Positions 18,954 to 27,532 of a stretch of 64,000 nucleotides of DNA are shown here, one piece after another. The notes beneath the pieces are model-generated. The model was given only the letters and a program-made list of their open reading frames with translations, did not search any database and was not told where the DNA came from. Numbering within the stretch: the first letter of the stretch is position 1; every line of letters starts with the position of its first letter. A program made the position numbers and the translations under genes. Origin of the DNA: CAZIUL01 sp964542475 (GTDB taxonomy: Bacteria; Planctomycetota; B15-G4; CAYZWU01); contig CAZIUL010000007.1 of the NCBI GenBank assembly GCA_964542475.1, positions 1-64,000 of the forward strand, given 5' to 3'.

Positions 18954-18994
18954 GCATATCCGGACTCCCGCTGCTGGGAGGGTAAACGATGTGC
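18954..18994 (+). ncRNA. Candidate structured RNA element, copy A
   Basis: GCATATC (18954-18960) can pair with GATGTGC (18988-18994), with one G-T wobble. The stem encloses a 5-bp hairpin CTCCC/GGGAG (18965-18980), leaving CGGA on the left and GGTAAAC on the right. A further upstream hairpin GCAAAG/CTTTGC (18923-18946) may belong to it. The strings CATATCCGG and GGTAAACGATGTG recur almost unchanged in copy B near 43.2 kb, again around hairpins. It lies about 150 bases upstream of a small lipoprotein gene. It matches no riboswitch class that was recognised, and it could also be a DNA repeat. Confidence 0.35.
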
Positions 18995-19144
18995 TTGCTG
19001 GGAAAAATGACTCCTGGTACATGCGTATCATCAGCGGCTGCGACACACCACGTCTCCTCCCATCCCATTCACGATCAAAACCTCTTTCATCCCTCATATA
19101 AATTCGTTTTGAGATTGTTCGAAGCCGCTCTCGTGGAGGGTAAA

Positions 19145-19261
19145 ATGAAGAAGCTGATCTTTCTGGTACTTTTACTTTTGACTATCGCCTTTTGTTTCAG
19201 CGCCTGCGTGGACATCGATGAAGCGTTGCCTCATTACGGCATGCAAAGCAGCGGTCAGTAG
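19145..19261 (+). CDS. Small lipoprotein of 38 residues
   Basis: The frame has a GGAGGG ribosome site six to seven bases before ATG and reads MKKLIFLVLLLLTIAFCFSA followed by Cys, a textbook lipoprotein signal peptide with the lipobox FSAC. Only 18 residues follow the Cys, including several acids, so the mature product would be a tiny lipopeptide. Such short lipoproteins are easily missed; here the ribosome site and signal are better than chance. No homologous family was recognised. It lies between candidate RNA copy A and the kinase gene, all on the plus strand. Confidence 0.6.
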   Translation: MKKLIFLVLLLLTIAFCFSACVDIDEALPHYGMQSSGQ

Positions 19262-19554
19262 AAGTAGCCGATCCCGGCTTAAAAAAAACCGAAACCAGTC
19301 GGGTTTTGAAGTCCTGTTGAAACCGGATCCAGAAAAAGAGGATTGAAAAGCCGCTATCGAGGTTCCTTGAACCGCTTGACAACCGCGGTTTTCTCTGCAA
19401 ACCGCCTCAAACACACAGCCGAGGCTGTGCTGCCAATTGCAATTCAGCAAATATTATATGAGACAATAATCACTTCTTTTTAATATAATAGTCCCAAACG
19501 CCTGCGCGGTTGTATGAGCTTTCTGATCTTTGATTGTTTATGGGAGCATCAGTC

Positions 19555-22500
19555 ATGCTTCCCAAGCGTTTTCTACACTACGAAGTGATCGACAGGGTCT
19601 TCTCCTCCGGAATGTCGGAGGTATACAAGGTCAGCAACCTGAAGCTGGCCGGCAGGGTGGAGGCTCTGAAGCTTCTTTCCGAAAAACACCGCAAAAACAA
19701 AGACGTTTACCAGCGGTTCCGCCAGGAAGCGGAAATCTTATCCTCGCTCAACCATCGCTGCATACCGGTTATCTACGAAATCAACGAATTCAAGAGCCGC
19801 CCTTTCATTACCATGGAGTTTGTGGATGGAAAGTCGTTGCTGGATCTGACGGAATACAAGATCCTCTCCCTGGGAAGGGTCATCGCGATCTCCCTGGAAG
19901 TCATCTCCGCGCTCAACGAAACCCACAAAAGGAGCATCATACACCGCGACCTCAAGCTCTCGAACATCATGATCACGCACGAAGGAGAAGTGAAGATCAT
20001 CGACTTCGGCCTGGCTGCAGCAGGCTGGAACACTCCGGAAAAAGACGAGGGTGTAATAATAGGAACCGTTCCGTACATGTCTCCCGAACAGACCCGAGGA
20101 GAGCGCCTGGACCAGAGGACCGACATCTTCTCCATGGGGATCTGCCTGTACGAGCTTCTTTCAGGCCGCCTGCCTTTTTTTGATCCCGACGCAAGCGAAA
20201 TCATCCGCCGCGTTCGCAAGGAACGGCCGCGCTCCATCCGGGAACAGCGCCCCGAGGTGCCCGATCTCCTGGAAAAATGCGTGTTCCAGTGCATCGAGAA
20301 GGAGCCCGACAAGCGCTTTCAGAACCTGGACGACCTCGCATCGGTCCTCGACGAAGTCGAAAGCTATCTCAAGGAGCGCGGTGAGACCGCCTCCGGCGAG
20401 GAAGCGTCCAGAGGCAGGATGGACACCCTCACGATCGACATGGTCTCGAGGGAGCATGAGTACGGCCTTCTTGCACAGGCCTATTTCCGCTCGATCTCGG
20501 GCAAGGGCACAACTGTCTTTATCCAGGGGGAGGCCGGTGTCGGAAAAACCCGGCTCATCGAAGAGTTCGCCAAACAATGCTCCTCTTCACAGATTTACAT
20601 GGCATCAGGCCAGGCTCACCCCGGGGTGACCATACCTTACAGGCCCGCGGCCGAAGCTATCCGCTACCTTCTCCTGTCCTGCGGCGTGGTGACAGACAAG
20701 GAGATCGGGGAGTTCATTGACACAAGGCACGGCCATGGATCGGTCCAGAGCAAAATCCTCAGATCGTTTCTTCTTTATACCCCTTCCAAAAACCTGGAAA
20801 TCGCAGCGCGCGAAAACCTGTTCGACACGGTCTCCGACCTCCTTGCGGGATTCGCAAAGCGCGCACCGCTCGTCATTATCCTGGAGAACATACACTGGGC
20901 TGACCGAGCCACGCTCGACCTGATCATGCACCTCACGGAAAGCATAAAAGGCCGGCGCATAATGCTCGCCGCGACCTTTCGCACGAGTGAACCGGGAAAA
21001 GAGCCGGGCTATCCCATGAAGCTATTCGAGGGAATCACCGAAGCCGGTGAAAAAAGCGGGAATGCGGTGCTCATTAACCTTGCCCGGCTGAACAGGGAGG
21101 AAACAGAAAATCTGATCAACTTCTATTTTCCGGGCAACAGGTTCAACAGAGCTTTCCACAAGCGCATTTTCGACGACTCGGACGGCAACCCGCTCTTCAT
21201 ACTGGAGCTTTTGAAGCTTTTCGCCCGCTTGGGAATCGTGTCCCGGGGCAAAGACGGCTGGGTCCAGTCCAAGGGCAAGGAAGATTTTCCCGTGCCCACC
21301 CGGATCCATGACCTGATTACGAGAAGGCTCGGCAGCCTCGGCGAGAAAGAGATGCGGGTGCTCGAAGCCGCCGCGGTCGAGGGGGTAACTTTCACCTCCG
21401 GTTCGGTCTGTTCGCTGGTCGGGATAGATCGCCTGACCGTTTTGAACATCCTGCGCTCGCTGTGGCGCCAGCACCTCATCGACCTGAAAGGTGAATCGTA
21501 CAGGTTCAATCCGCCGCTTGTTCGGGAAGTTGTCTACCGGAGGATGATGCCGGAGCTCAAACGCGAGTACCACAGGTCTCTGGCCGATCTTTACACCGAC
21601 TCGCCTCCGCCCGGCAAGGGTTACTCAGCCGATATTGCGCGACACTTTCACCTCGGCGGCGAGGTGGATGAGGCCATCAAGCACTACATGACCGCCGGAT
21701 TTTCCGCGTTGAACCTTCACGCTGACATGGAAGCGCTCGAGTACTTTGACAGCGCCCTGGAGCTTCTGGAAAAAACGCCTTTAGGGCCAGGGGTCAAGAC
21801 CGCGATGGACATCCATCTGAACCGGTCGGAAATCTTCATCAGGATGGGAAAACCCGAAAAAGCGCGTGACGCTGCCGACGAGGCCATGACCCTGGCCCAG
21901 GCAATGGGGCTCGATAGTGACATGGGAAGCATCTTCAGGATCATGGGAAAGATCTGCCACCTGAACGGCAACCCCAAAGAAGCGGAATCTCATCTGGAGA
22001 ACGCGCTTTCCCAGATACGGTCGTCATCGGAAAAAGCGGAAATCCTCAACCTGCTCGGATTGACAGCTGAAAACCGCGGAGATCACAAGACAGCCATGAA
22101 CTGTTTCACGGCATCGCTGGCGGTTTCCAGGGCGGAAGAAAACCGCCTAAGAGAGGCCCAAACCCTGAACAACATGGGAAGGACCTTCCTCAACAAGGGA
22201 GGTTACAGCGCCGCGCTCGCCCGCTTCAAAAAAGCGCTCGAGATCACGGAAGAAATCGGGGACCGTCGCGGAACAGCGGTGAACACCAACAACGTCGGGA
22301 TCCTGCTGAGGCGCATGGACCGGCTCGAACAGTCCCTGAAGCTCCTGTTTCGCACTGTCCGTGTCTTTAAAGAGATCCGCTATCCGAACGGAACAGCCAA
22401 CACTCTGCGAAACATCGGGACCGTGTTCCTGGCAATGGGTGAACGCAAGAGGGCGGAGAAGTATATCCTGAAAGCCAACAGGATTTTCGAACAGATATCG

Positions 22501-23304
22501 AGCCGGCACGGCGCCTCGATCTGCCAGATCAGCCTTGGCAACATCCTGTCGACAGCCGGTGAAGTGGACAAGGCGCTCGAGCACATAGCAAGATCCCTGG
22601 ACCTGGGCGAAAACATCAGCTACCCGCGGATCATTGCATACGGCCTGGCCGGCAGGGGATCTCTCGAACTCAACCTGGGATTGATCAAGGACGCGGGAGA
22701 AAGCCTCGAAGCCGCATTAAAAGCTGCGAAGGAATGCGGGGATCTCTACCTGATTGCCACAATACTAGGTCACATGGGCTTGACCCGGTACATCGCAGGC
22801 AGAAACCGGGAAGGGGCAGCCATCATGCAAAGCGCGCTGATCGCATCGGAAAAAAGCGGGGATCCTGTGGCCCTGCGCGAGACCCTGTTCTTTCTTTCCA
22901 GAACAAAGCTCATGGAAGGCCAGGCCGACCTAGCGGAAAAACATTTCATCAGGGGCTCCACTTACATCTCCCGAAACGCCCGGTCATCGCGGAAAGCGGC
23001 TCTGTACCTCGAATCAGGACTGCTGGAATATCACCGCAAAAGGCCGCTCCAGGCATACCGCAAGCTCGAAACATCTTTCAACCTGCACAGGGAGATCGGA
23101 CACTCGTTCAAAATGTTAGAGTGCCTCCACGGCCTCTTCGCCGCCCTGGCCGAACTGAATATGAATGAAAGGCTAAGACAGTACGCACCGGTGAAGGAAA
23201 AGCTGATGCAAGCCCTGGAAGCCAGCATTCCATCTCCCGGGCAGCAAGCGGTGTTCAGGGAATACCATGACGGGTGGGGGGCTTTGGGGTTTATGAAGAG
23301 GTAG
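19555..23304 (+). CDS. PknK-like Ser/Thr kinase with STAND-type ATPase and TPR array
   Basis: About 1249 residues. The kinase domain (1-275) has a degenerate glycine loop (SSGMSEVYK), Lys 40 in EALKLL, IIHRDLKLSN at 128-137, DFG at 150-152 and GTVPYMSPEQ at 170-179, so it should be active. Then comes an AAA/STAND ATPase with Walker A GEAGVGKT at 325-332 and a Walker B-like VIILENIHWAD, a winged-helix-like segment, and some 500 residues of TPRs from about 690. The order matches mycobacterial PknK and relatives, which couple signals to transcription or stress. ATG 19555 has GGGAG nine bases upstream; the longer start is TTG. No membrane segment, so cytoplasmic. Confidence 0.88.
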   Translation: MLPKRFLHYEVIDRVFSSGMSEVYKVSNLKLAGRVEALKLLSEKHRKNKDVYQRFRQEAEILSSLNHRCIPVIYEINEFKSRPFITMEFVDGKSLLDLTEYKILSLGRVIAISLEVISALNETHKRSIIHRDLKLSNIMITHEGEVKIIDFGLAAAGWNTPEKDEGVIIGTVPYMSPEQTRGERLDQRTDIFSMGICLYELLSGRLPFFDPDASEIIRRVRKERPRSIREQRPEVPDLLEKCVFQCIEKEPDKRFQNLDDLASVLDEVESYLKERGETASGEEASRGRMDTLTIDMVSREHEYGLLAQAYFRSISGKGTTVFIQGEAGVGKTRLIEEFAKQCSSSQIYMASGQAHPGVTIPYRPAAEAIRYLLLSCGVVTDKEIGEFIDTRHGHGSVQSKILRSFLLYTPSKNLEIAARENLFDTVSDLLAGFAKRAPLVIILENIHWADRATLDLIMHLTESIKGRRIMLAATFRTSEPGKEPGYPMKLFEGITEAGEKSGNAVLINLARLNREETENLINFYFPGNRFNRAFHKRIFDDSDGNPLFILELLKLFARLGIVSRGKDGWVQSKGKEDFPVPTRIHDLITRRLGSLGEKEMRVLEAAAVEGVTFTSGSVCSLVGIDRLTVLNILRSLWRQHLIDLKGESYRFNPPLVREVVYRRMMPELKREYHRSLADLYTDSPPPGKGYSADIARHFHLGGEVDEAIKHYMTAGFSALNLHADMEALEYFDSALELLEKTPLGPGVKTAMDIHLNRSEIFIRMGKPEKARDAADEAMTLAQAMGLDSDMGSIFRIMGKICHLNGNPKEAESHLENALSQIRSSSEKAEILNLLGLTAENRGDHKTAMNCFTASLAVSRAEENRLREAQTLNNMGRTFLNKGGYSAALARFKKALEITEEIGDRRGTAVNTNNVGILLRRMDRLEQSLKLLFRTVRVFKEIRYPNGTANTLRNIGTVFLAMGERKRAEKYILKANRIFEQISSRHGASICQISLGNILSTAGEVDKALEHIARSLDLGENISYPRIIAYGLAGRGSLELNLGLIKDAGESLEAALKAAKECGDLYLIATILGHMGLTRYIAGRNREGAAIMQSALIASEKSGDPVALRETLFFLSRTKLMEGQADLAEKHFIRGSTYISRNARSSRKAALYLESGLLEYHRKRPLQAYRKLETSFNLHREIGHSFKMLECLHGLFAALAELNMNERLRQYAPVKEKLMQALEASIPSPGQQAVFREYHDGWGALGFMKR

Positions 23305-23310
23305 CATAAG

Positions 23311-23467
23311 AGTCCGTTGAAAAAGTGCTTCGTAAGCGAGGCCGAGTCATTTTGCCCGAGGTCAAGGCGCGAGACCGCAGGCGAATCAGTGGATTCGTTG
23401 AGGATCTCGCAACGCAGAGATCGGGCAAAAGGGCCGGCCGTAGCCGATCTGACTTTTTCAACGGGCT
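23311..23467. mobile_element. 157-bp MITE with terminal inverted repeats and 6-bp target duplication
   Basis: Terminal inverted repeats of 16 bases, AGTCCGTTGAAAAAGT at 23311-23326 and ACTTTTTCAACGGGCT at 23452-23467, agree at 15 of 16 positions. CATAAG flanks the element on both sides (23305-23310 and 23468-23473), as expected for a target-site duplication. The interior is itself a long imperfect palindrome: TTTTGCCCGA and GCGAGA recur inverted in the other half. No ORF is carried, so it would need a transposase elsewhere. It begins a few bases after the kinase stop codon. Confidence 0.75.
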
Positions 23468-23549
23468 CATAAGGTTCAAGGGTTGTGGAGAGGGCGAATA
23501 ATTATTCGCCCTCTTGGCATATCATTTCGGGAACAGGCCATAAAATTGT

Positions 23550-23576
23550 TCATCCGTGTCCATCCGTGGTTCTCTT
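23550..23576. repeat. Dispersed ACGGAT-type repeat, copy 1
   Basis: Read on the minus strand this is GAACCACGGATGGACACGGA followed by TGA. The same string recurs at 25944-25980 and 34776-34812, with a shorter copy at 58482-58501. It lies between the MITE and the coiled-coil protein gene. Short repeats built from ACGGAT units are common in intergenic DNA of several poorly cultured phyla; their function is not known. Confidence 0.6.
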
Positions 23577-23612
23577 CTTCTTCTTTCTTCCTCTGCCTCC
23601 TCTTCCTAAAGC

Positions 23613-24857
23613 CTAACCCCCATCCCTCTCACGGCGCGGCTGCTTTTTCAAACGCTCGACCTCCTCCCTCAGCATGCGAATCTCCTGGTGGAGCTTCTCG
23701 ATTTCGTGGATGAGCACGTCTTCGAGCGCTTCCTCTTCATCCTCTTCCCACTCTTCCTCATCTTCGTCTTCCTCTTCCTCGCGATGTCCGCGCCTATCGT
23801 AGCGCGTTTGCAGCTCGCGCTCCATTTTCACGGCCATCCGAAAGAGCTCTTCAGCCTCTTCGTCACGCCCCTTTGCCTTGGCAGCGTCGGCTTCCACGTA
23901 AAGGTGCTGTGCCTCCATCTCCAGGTGCCGCCGCTCCTGCTCGCGGTATTTCTCCTCTATTTCGCGATGAACCTCTTCAGCCTCTTTGTAGAGATCGTGG
24001 GCACGCTCGTGCTCCCCTTCCGCCTCAACTGCTTCCGCTTTCCGGTGAAGCGCAGCAGCTTCGGCCTCCATCTCCTCTATCTCGTTCTCGAACTCCATAC
24101 TAACGGTTCTTCGTTCGAACATCATGGTCAATTCGTGAATCTCGGCACGAAGGTAGTCCGCCTCTTCTCCATCCCCTCGATCTTCCGCTTCATCAAGCAT
24201 ATCGTGGAGCCTGTCGATCTCCATTTCGATTTCTTCGTGTCTTCTCTCCTCCATCATGCGCCCGCGTTGTTTGAACTCTTGTACGAGCTCCTCAGCCCTG
24301 GCCCGGGTCTCGTCCGCCTCTTCCCACCGCTCCTCTCTTTCGAGCTGCTCCGCCTTTTCGAAAAGTTTGCGAAACTCCATCTCCATCATCGCGGCCTCGA
24401 AATTCCCGCGAGCCTCGGAAAGCCAGTGCTCAAGCGCCTTTGCCTCGGCACGGAACCGGTCAGCCCTTTCCCCTTCCCCTAGCATGTCCGCGTCTTCAGC
24501 CATGTCGCGCAGAGTTTTCATCTGCGCCTGCGTCTTCTTCAGTCTCATCTCCATCCTTTTGAGCATTATGGCGCGCAGCTCACCTGCCAAACGCTCCCCC
24601 TTGCGCCTGACCTTTTCCGCTTCCTCGTGCCGCCCCTTCCTGTTCAAGAGCTCCGATTTCTCGAAAAGTTCCTGGATCTTGAACTCCATCTCCTCCATCT
24701 CTTCCTCACCGCGCATCCCATCGTCATGCAGACGCTGGCGATTCCTGAACTGCTTTCCATCAGGATCCCCGGATCGATCAAAGCGGTCATCCTGGCAAAA
24801 CGCCGGAGCCGACAGGATCAGGACAGATGCCATGAAACAGACTGCTGCTCTTCTCAT
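23613..24857 (-). CDS. Exported charged coiled-coil protein
   Basis: A 414-residue protein with a signal peptide (MRRAAVCFMASVLILSAPAF, then CQDD) followed by about 390 residues of Glu/Arg-rich helix. Heptad-like segments such as LNRKGRHEEAEKVRRKGERL, EREERWEEADETRARAEELV and AKGRDEEAEELFRMAVKMER repeat with similar spacing, suggesting degenerate TPR-like helical pairs on a coiled coil. A very acidic stretch near the end (EEEDEDEEEWEEDEEEA) precedes a short coil. The start overlaps the membrane-protein gene by 71 bases, so the two are probably coupled and under the ECF sigma gene. Function unknown. Confidence 0.7.
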   Translation of the reverse strand: MRRAAVCFMASVLILSAPAFCQDDRFDRSGDPDGKQFRNRQRLHDDGMRGEEEMEEMEFKIQELFEKSELLNRKGRHEEAEKVRRKGERLAGELRAIMLKRMEMRLKKTQAQMKTLRDMAEDADMLGEGERADRFRAEAKALEHWLSEARGNFEAAMMEMEFRKLFEKAEQLEREERWEEADETRARAEELVQEFKQRGRMMEERRHEEIEMEIDRLHDMLDEAEDRGDGEEADYLRAEIHELTMMFERRTVSMEFENEIEEMEAEAAALHRKAEAVEAEGEHERAHDLYKEAEEVHREIEEKYREQERRHLEMEAQHLYVEADAAKAKGRDEEAEELFRMAVKMERELQTRYDRRGHREEEEDEDEEEWEEDEEEALEDVLIHEIEKLHQEIRMLREEVERLKKQPRRERDGG

Positions 24858-25359
24858 TTTCGTTTCCTCCGTTACTTTTGGGTTTATTTCGATCGGTTTC
24901 CGTGCCCACGGGCATGGCGTTCATGAACAGGTAGTCAATGTCTTCGAGTTTCCTTTTCAGTGTGTCGAGGCTCCTTTTCAAACTCTCGCTGCTTTGTGAA
25001 TATCCGGCGAGCTTCCCGAGGCGGGTGATCTTCAGCTCCAGCAGCATTGCCCGTGCGAGAAGCGCCTCCACCCCCGCCTTTGGGCGCAATGTTGAAGAGC
25101 CCCCTTCCGCAACATCTCCCCTGTTCGAAAGACCGGGCTTTTGCCGGGGCGGAAAAAAGATAAACGCGCACGCGAGAACCAAGACAGCGGCGGCGCACGC
25201 TGCAAAACCCGGCATCATCCGCTTTCGCCGAAAGAGCGCCGCCCTGCGCGCGGACACATCCGCAAGTGAGAGCACCGGACCGTCCATGCTCGCCGGAGCC
25301 TTTTTCGGTCTCAGCTTCAAAAGCGTGTCGAGAACCTCTTTATCGTTCATGAATCGCAA
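24787..25359 (-). CDS. Single-pass membrane protein next to an ECF sigma factor (possible anti-sigma)
   Basis: A 190-residue protein with a basic cytoplasmic N-terminus (MNDKEVLDTLLKLRPKKAP), one transmembrane helix at about 49-70 and an outer helical region with LKRSLDTLKRKLEDIDYLF. Topology and its position, 20 bases overlapping the end of the ECF sigma gene, are those of an anti-sigma factor. The zinc HxxxCxxC motif of ZAS-type anti-sigmas is absent, and the N-terminus is shorter than usual. The assignment is therefore by context. Its 3' end overlaps the coiled-coil protein gene. Confidence 0.65.
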   Translation of the reverse strand: MRFMNDKEVLDTLLKLRPKKAPASMDGPVLSLADVSARRAALFRRKRMMPGFAACAAAVLVLACAFIFFPPRQKPGLSNRGDVAEGGSSTLRPKAGVEALLARAMLLELKITRLGKLAGYSQSSESLKRSLDTLKRKLEDIDYLFMNAMPVGTETDRNKPKSNGGNENEKSSSLFHGICPDPVGSGVLPG

Positions 25360-25903
25360 TCCCTTTCAGCTTTTCCTTCAGTTTGTCGCACGCATACCTG
25401 TAACGCGAGGCTACCGTGTTTACACTCACCCCTGTGAGCCCTGCGATCTCAGCGAACGTCATCCTGTCATAGATCTTGAGCACCACTGCTTCTCGCTGCT
25501 CCGCGGGAAGCTCGAAAAGCGCCCCGCTCACACGGCTGCAGGTTTCCTTTTGAGGATAGAGATCCTTTTCTTCCGCCGGTACCTCGAAAAGCTCGGCACT
25601 GTCGCCTTGCCGGGCATCCTTCCCGGACCTGTGTTTACGCATGGCATCAACAGCGCGGGACCGGACAACGCTGAGAAGGTAACTCCTGAAAGAACCCCTG
25701 GGCTCGTACCTGTCTGCTCTTTCAATGAACACCATGAACGCCTCCTGAACGGCTTCCTCCGCGGCATGGCTGTTCCCCAGAAGAGCCTGGGCATAAAAAT
25801 AAGCGCGATCCTTGTGTCGGGCATACAGCTCGCCGAATGCGCTTGAGCCGCCTTGCTTGAACGCCTTGATCAGGTCGTTGTCGCTTTCCACGCTGTGTTT
25901 CAC
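25340..25903 (-). CDS. ECF-type RNA polymerase sigma factor
   Basis: A 187-residue sigma-70 family factor with regions 2 and 4 only. Region 2 includes FGELYARHKDRAYFYAQALL, EEAVQEAFMVFIERADRY and FRSYLLSVVRSRAVDAMRKH. Region 4 includes LPAEQREAVVLKIYDRMTF and a helix-turn-helix AEIAGLTGVSVNTVASRYRY. It heads a three-gene unit with a membrane protein and an exported coiled-coil protein. Regulation by the adjoining membrane protein is inferred, not shown. An ACGGAT-type repeat lies just upstream. Confidence 0.92.
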   Translation of the reverse strand: MKHSVESDNDLIKAFKQGGSSAFGELYARHKDRAYFYAQALLGNSHAAEEAVQEAFMVFIERADRYEPRGSFRSYLLSVVRSRAVDAMRKHRSGKDARQGDSAELFEVPAEEKDLYPQKETCSRVSGALFELPAEQREAVVLKIYDRMTFAEIAGLTGVSVNTVASRYRYACDKLKEKLKGIAIHER

Positions 25904-25943
25904 GCCTTTAAAACGAAAACAGGGCCGGGGTTTGTTTAAAAAA

Positions 25944-25980
25944 ATCCGCGTTAATCCGTGTCCATCCGTGGTTCTCTTTC
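25944..25980. repeat. Dispersed ACGGAT-type repeat, copy 2
   Basis: On the minus strand this reads GAACCACGGATGGACACGGA then TTAACGCGGATTT, so it carries an extra ACGGAT-like unit compared with copy 1. It sits about 40 bases upstream of the sigma factor start, and could overlap that promoter. Confidence 0.6.
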
Positions 25981-26042
25981 TTCATCCAGTCTACAGCCTC
26001 AAGTCTCCGCCTTCTTCCACAAGCATCAACTGCAAAATTTCA

Positions 26043-26064
26043 CCCGATGAAAATTTTCTTCGGG
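26043..26064 (-). terminator. Possible terminator hairpin after the porin gene
   Basis: CCCGA and TCGGG arms enclose the palindrome GAAAATTTTC, giving a 22-base hairpin 50 bases beyond the porin stop. It would close the Pho operon on the minus strand. The following bases (TGAAATTTTG) are only weakly T-rich, so the call is tentative. Confidence 0.35.
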
Positions 26065-26114
26065 CTCGGTAGGTAGGCTTTTGGAGGGACGGCTTCCACC
26101 GCGTTGAGGCCGGA

Positions 26115-27425
26115 TCAGAACGAGAGCTTCAGGTCGAGCTGGAACCGCTCGTACTCCTTGCGGTCATGATGGGACAGAGCGGTATCGACCATGAAGTAGG
26201 TAAGAGCGAGTTTACAGTTTTTGGCGAGCATGTAGCCCACGTTGAACTCGTGGCCCTTTGCATCCGTGCCTCCGCCGGCGAAATCGGAGTCGGAAAACGC
26301 ACCGACCACGGAGTTTTCTTCGTGGTTCTTCCACTGGTAGCGAAAATCCCAGCTTCCGGGCTCCTTGGCCTTGCCCACCTTGATCCCCGCGAGATACCCC
26401 CTGTTGTCATCATCGGCCGCGATGTTCTCAACGAGGTTTCCGAAGAGGTGAACCGGCAGATCCATCACCTCGAAGGCGTACTCTCCGAAGAGCTCAAGCT
26501 CGTCGTAGTCTTCCTCGTAACGGTCCGTGTTCGGTACATTCGTGTTTCCCTTGAAATCGGCGTCATCGATGTCGTCGTCATCTTCATCGTATTTGTGATC
26601 GAACACGGTTTCGCCCTCGATGTTCGTGTAGTCGTAGAAGCCCGCGCCCACCGTGAGGCTGTGATCCCGGATCGGAATCAGGCTCCCGAGCTGGCCGCCG
26701 AACATACCCGTGTCAGCTCCTGACTTGTTCTCGCGAAGGTAGAAACCGCCGGCATTGGCGAAAAGTTCGAGGGCTCCCAGGTCCTTGGACAGTTCCAAGG
26801 CGATCCCCTCCGGCCTGAGGTCCGGATCCCATAGGAGCTCGCTCTTCGACATGACCGCGAAAGGGGTCTTCATCTTGCCCCCGATGAGGTTCAGGCTCAC
26901 TCCGTCTTTCCTGTCCGTGAAGGGGTGAAAATCGAAGTAGGCGCAGTCAAAACGGACCGACACACCGCTCCATCCGTCGCCGAGGGTCTCGTTCGTTGAA
27001 ACGGGGTTTTCATTGGTGGTGGCGAGCTGAATGCCCACGTCGACCAGGTCGTTGACTTTCGCGCCGGCGAAGAGGCGCGCGCGGATCCGGTTGCGGTTGC
27101 GATGGGAGTTCCCCTCCTCGTCGATCATCTCGTACCGGTAGCGAAAGTCGCCCTTGAAGGTGAAACGGTCGAGCCAGGAGGGGTAGCTTTCCTTTTGTCC
27201 CTTCTCCAGCTCCGCGACGCGCTCGGCAAGATCTTTGACTTTGCCGTCGTACTGAAGCAGGCGGTTTTCCAGTTGCTCCCGCGAATAGAACGAAAGTGTA
27301 TCGGTGTCATCGCCCGATACGCCCTGCTTCCGTTGAAATTTTTCCTCTTCCGCACCGGCCAACTCTACCGGTAAAAAGATTGCTGTCATCAATCCCAGTG
27401 TCAAAATGAACTGTTTTGTCGTCAC
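26115..27425 (-). CDS. Outer-membrane porin, last gene of the Pho block
   Basis: A 436-residue protein with a signal peptide ending near LAGAEE, a short coiled coil at about 48-75 (SREQLENRLLQYDGKVKDL then AERVAELEKG), and about 340 residues of alternating amphipathic strands. The last residues FQLDLKLSF end in Phe, the usual signature of an outer-membrane beta-barrel. Family resemblance is to putative porins of the OprO/OprP or DUF3373 kind. An acidic loop is rich in Asp (YDEDDDDIDDADF). The gene lies 107 bases after phoR in the same direction, which suggests phosphate-regulated expression; phosphate selectivity is inferred from this position only. Confidence 0.8.
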   Translation of the reverse strand: MTTKQFILTLGLMTAIFLPVELAGAEEEKFQRKQGVSGDDTDTLSFYSREQLENRLLQYDGKVKDLAERVAELEKGQKESYPSWLDRFTFKGDFRYRYEMIDEEGNSHRNRNRIRARLFAGAKVNDLVDVGIQLATTNENPVSTNETLGDGWSGVSVRFDCAYFDFHPFTDRKDGVSLNLIGGKMKTPFAVMSKSELLWDPDLRPEGIALELSKDLGALELFANAGGFYLRENKSGADTGMFGGQLGSLIPIRDHSLTVGAGFYDYTNIEGETVFDHKYDEDDDDIDDADFKGNTNVPNTDRYEEDYDELELFGEYAFEVMDLPVHLFGNLVENIAADDDNRGYLAGIKVGKAKEPGSWDFRYQWKNHEENSVVGAFSDSDFAGGGTDAKGHEFNVGYMLAKNCKLALTYFMVDTALSHHDRKEYERFQLDLKLSF

Positions 27426-27532
27426 TTTTGTTACTCCTTACATTTTATTTTTGTCACAGAGATCCGAACTCGCTTGACAGCATAAATTCGCTTTGTGAGG
27501 AATGTGTTAGGAGGTTGTTAAAATTCAAAAAA

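Noticed and set aside
18913..18995. c-di-GMP (GEMM) riboswitch
   Set aside because: GGGCAAAG and later GG-rich strands recall GEMM, but the conserved GACGCAAAGCC core and following receptor strand are absent.
24256..24999. 247-residue Ser-rich frame on the plus strand
   Set aside because: It is antisense to the Glu/Arg-rich coiled-coil gene; Ser/Arg bias is what that produces.
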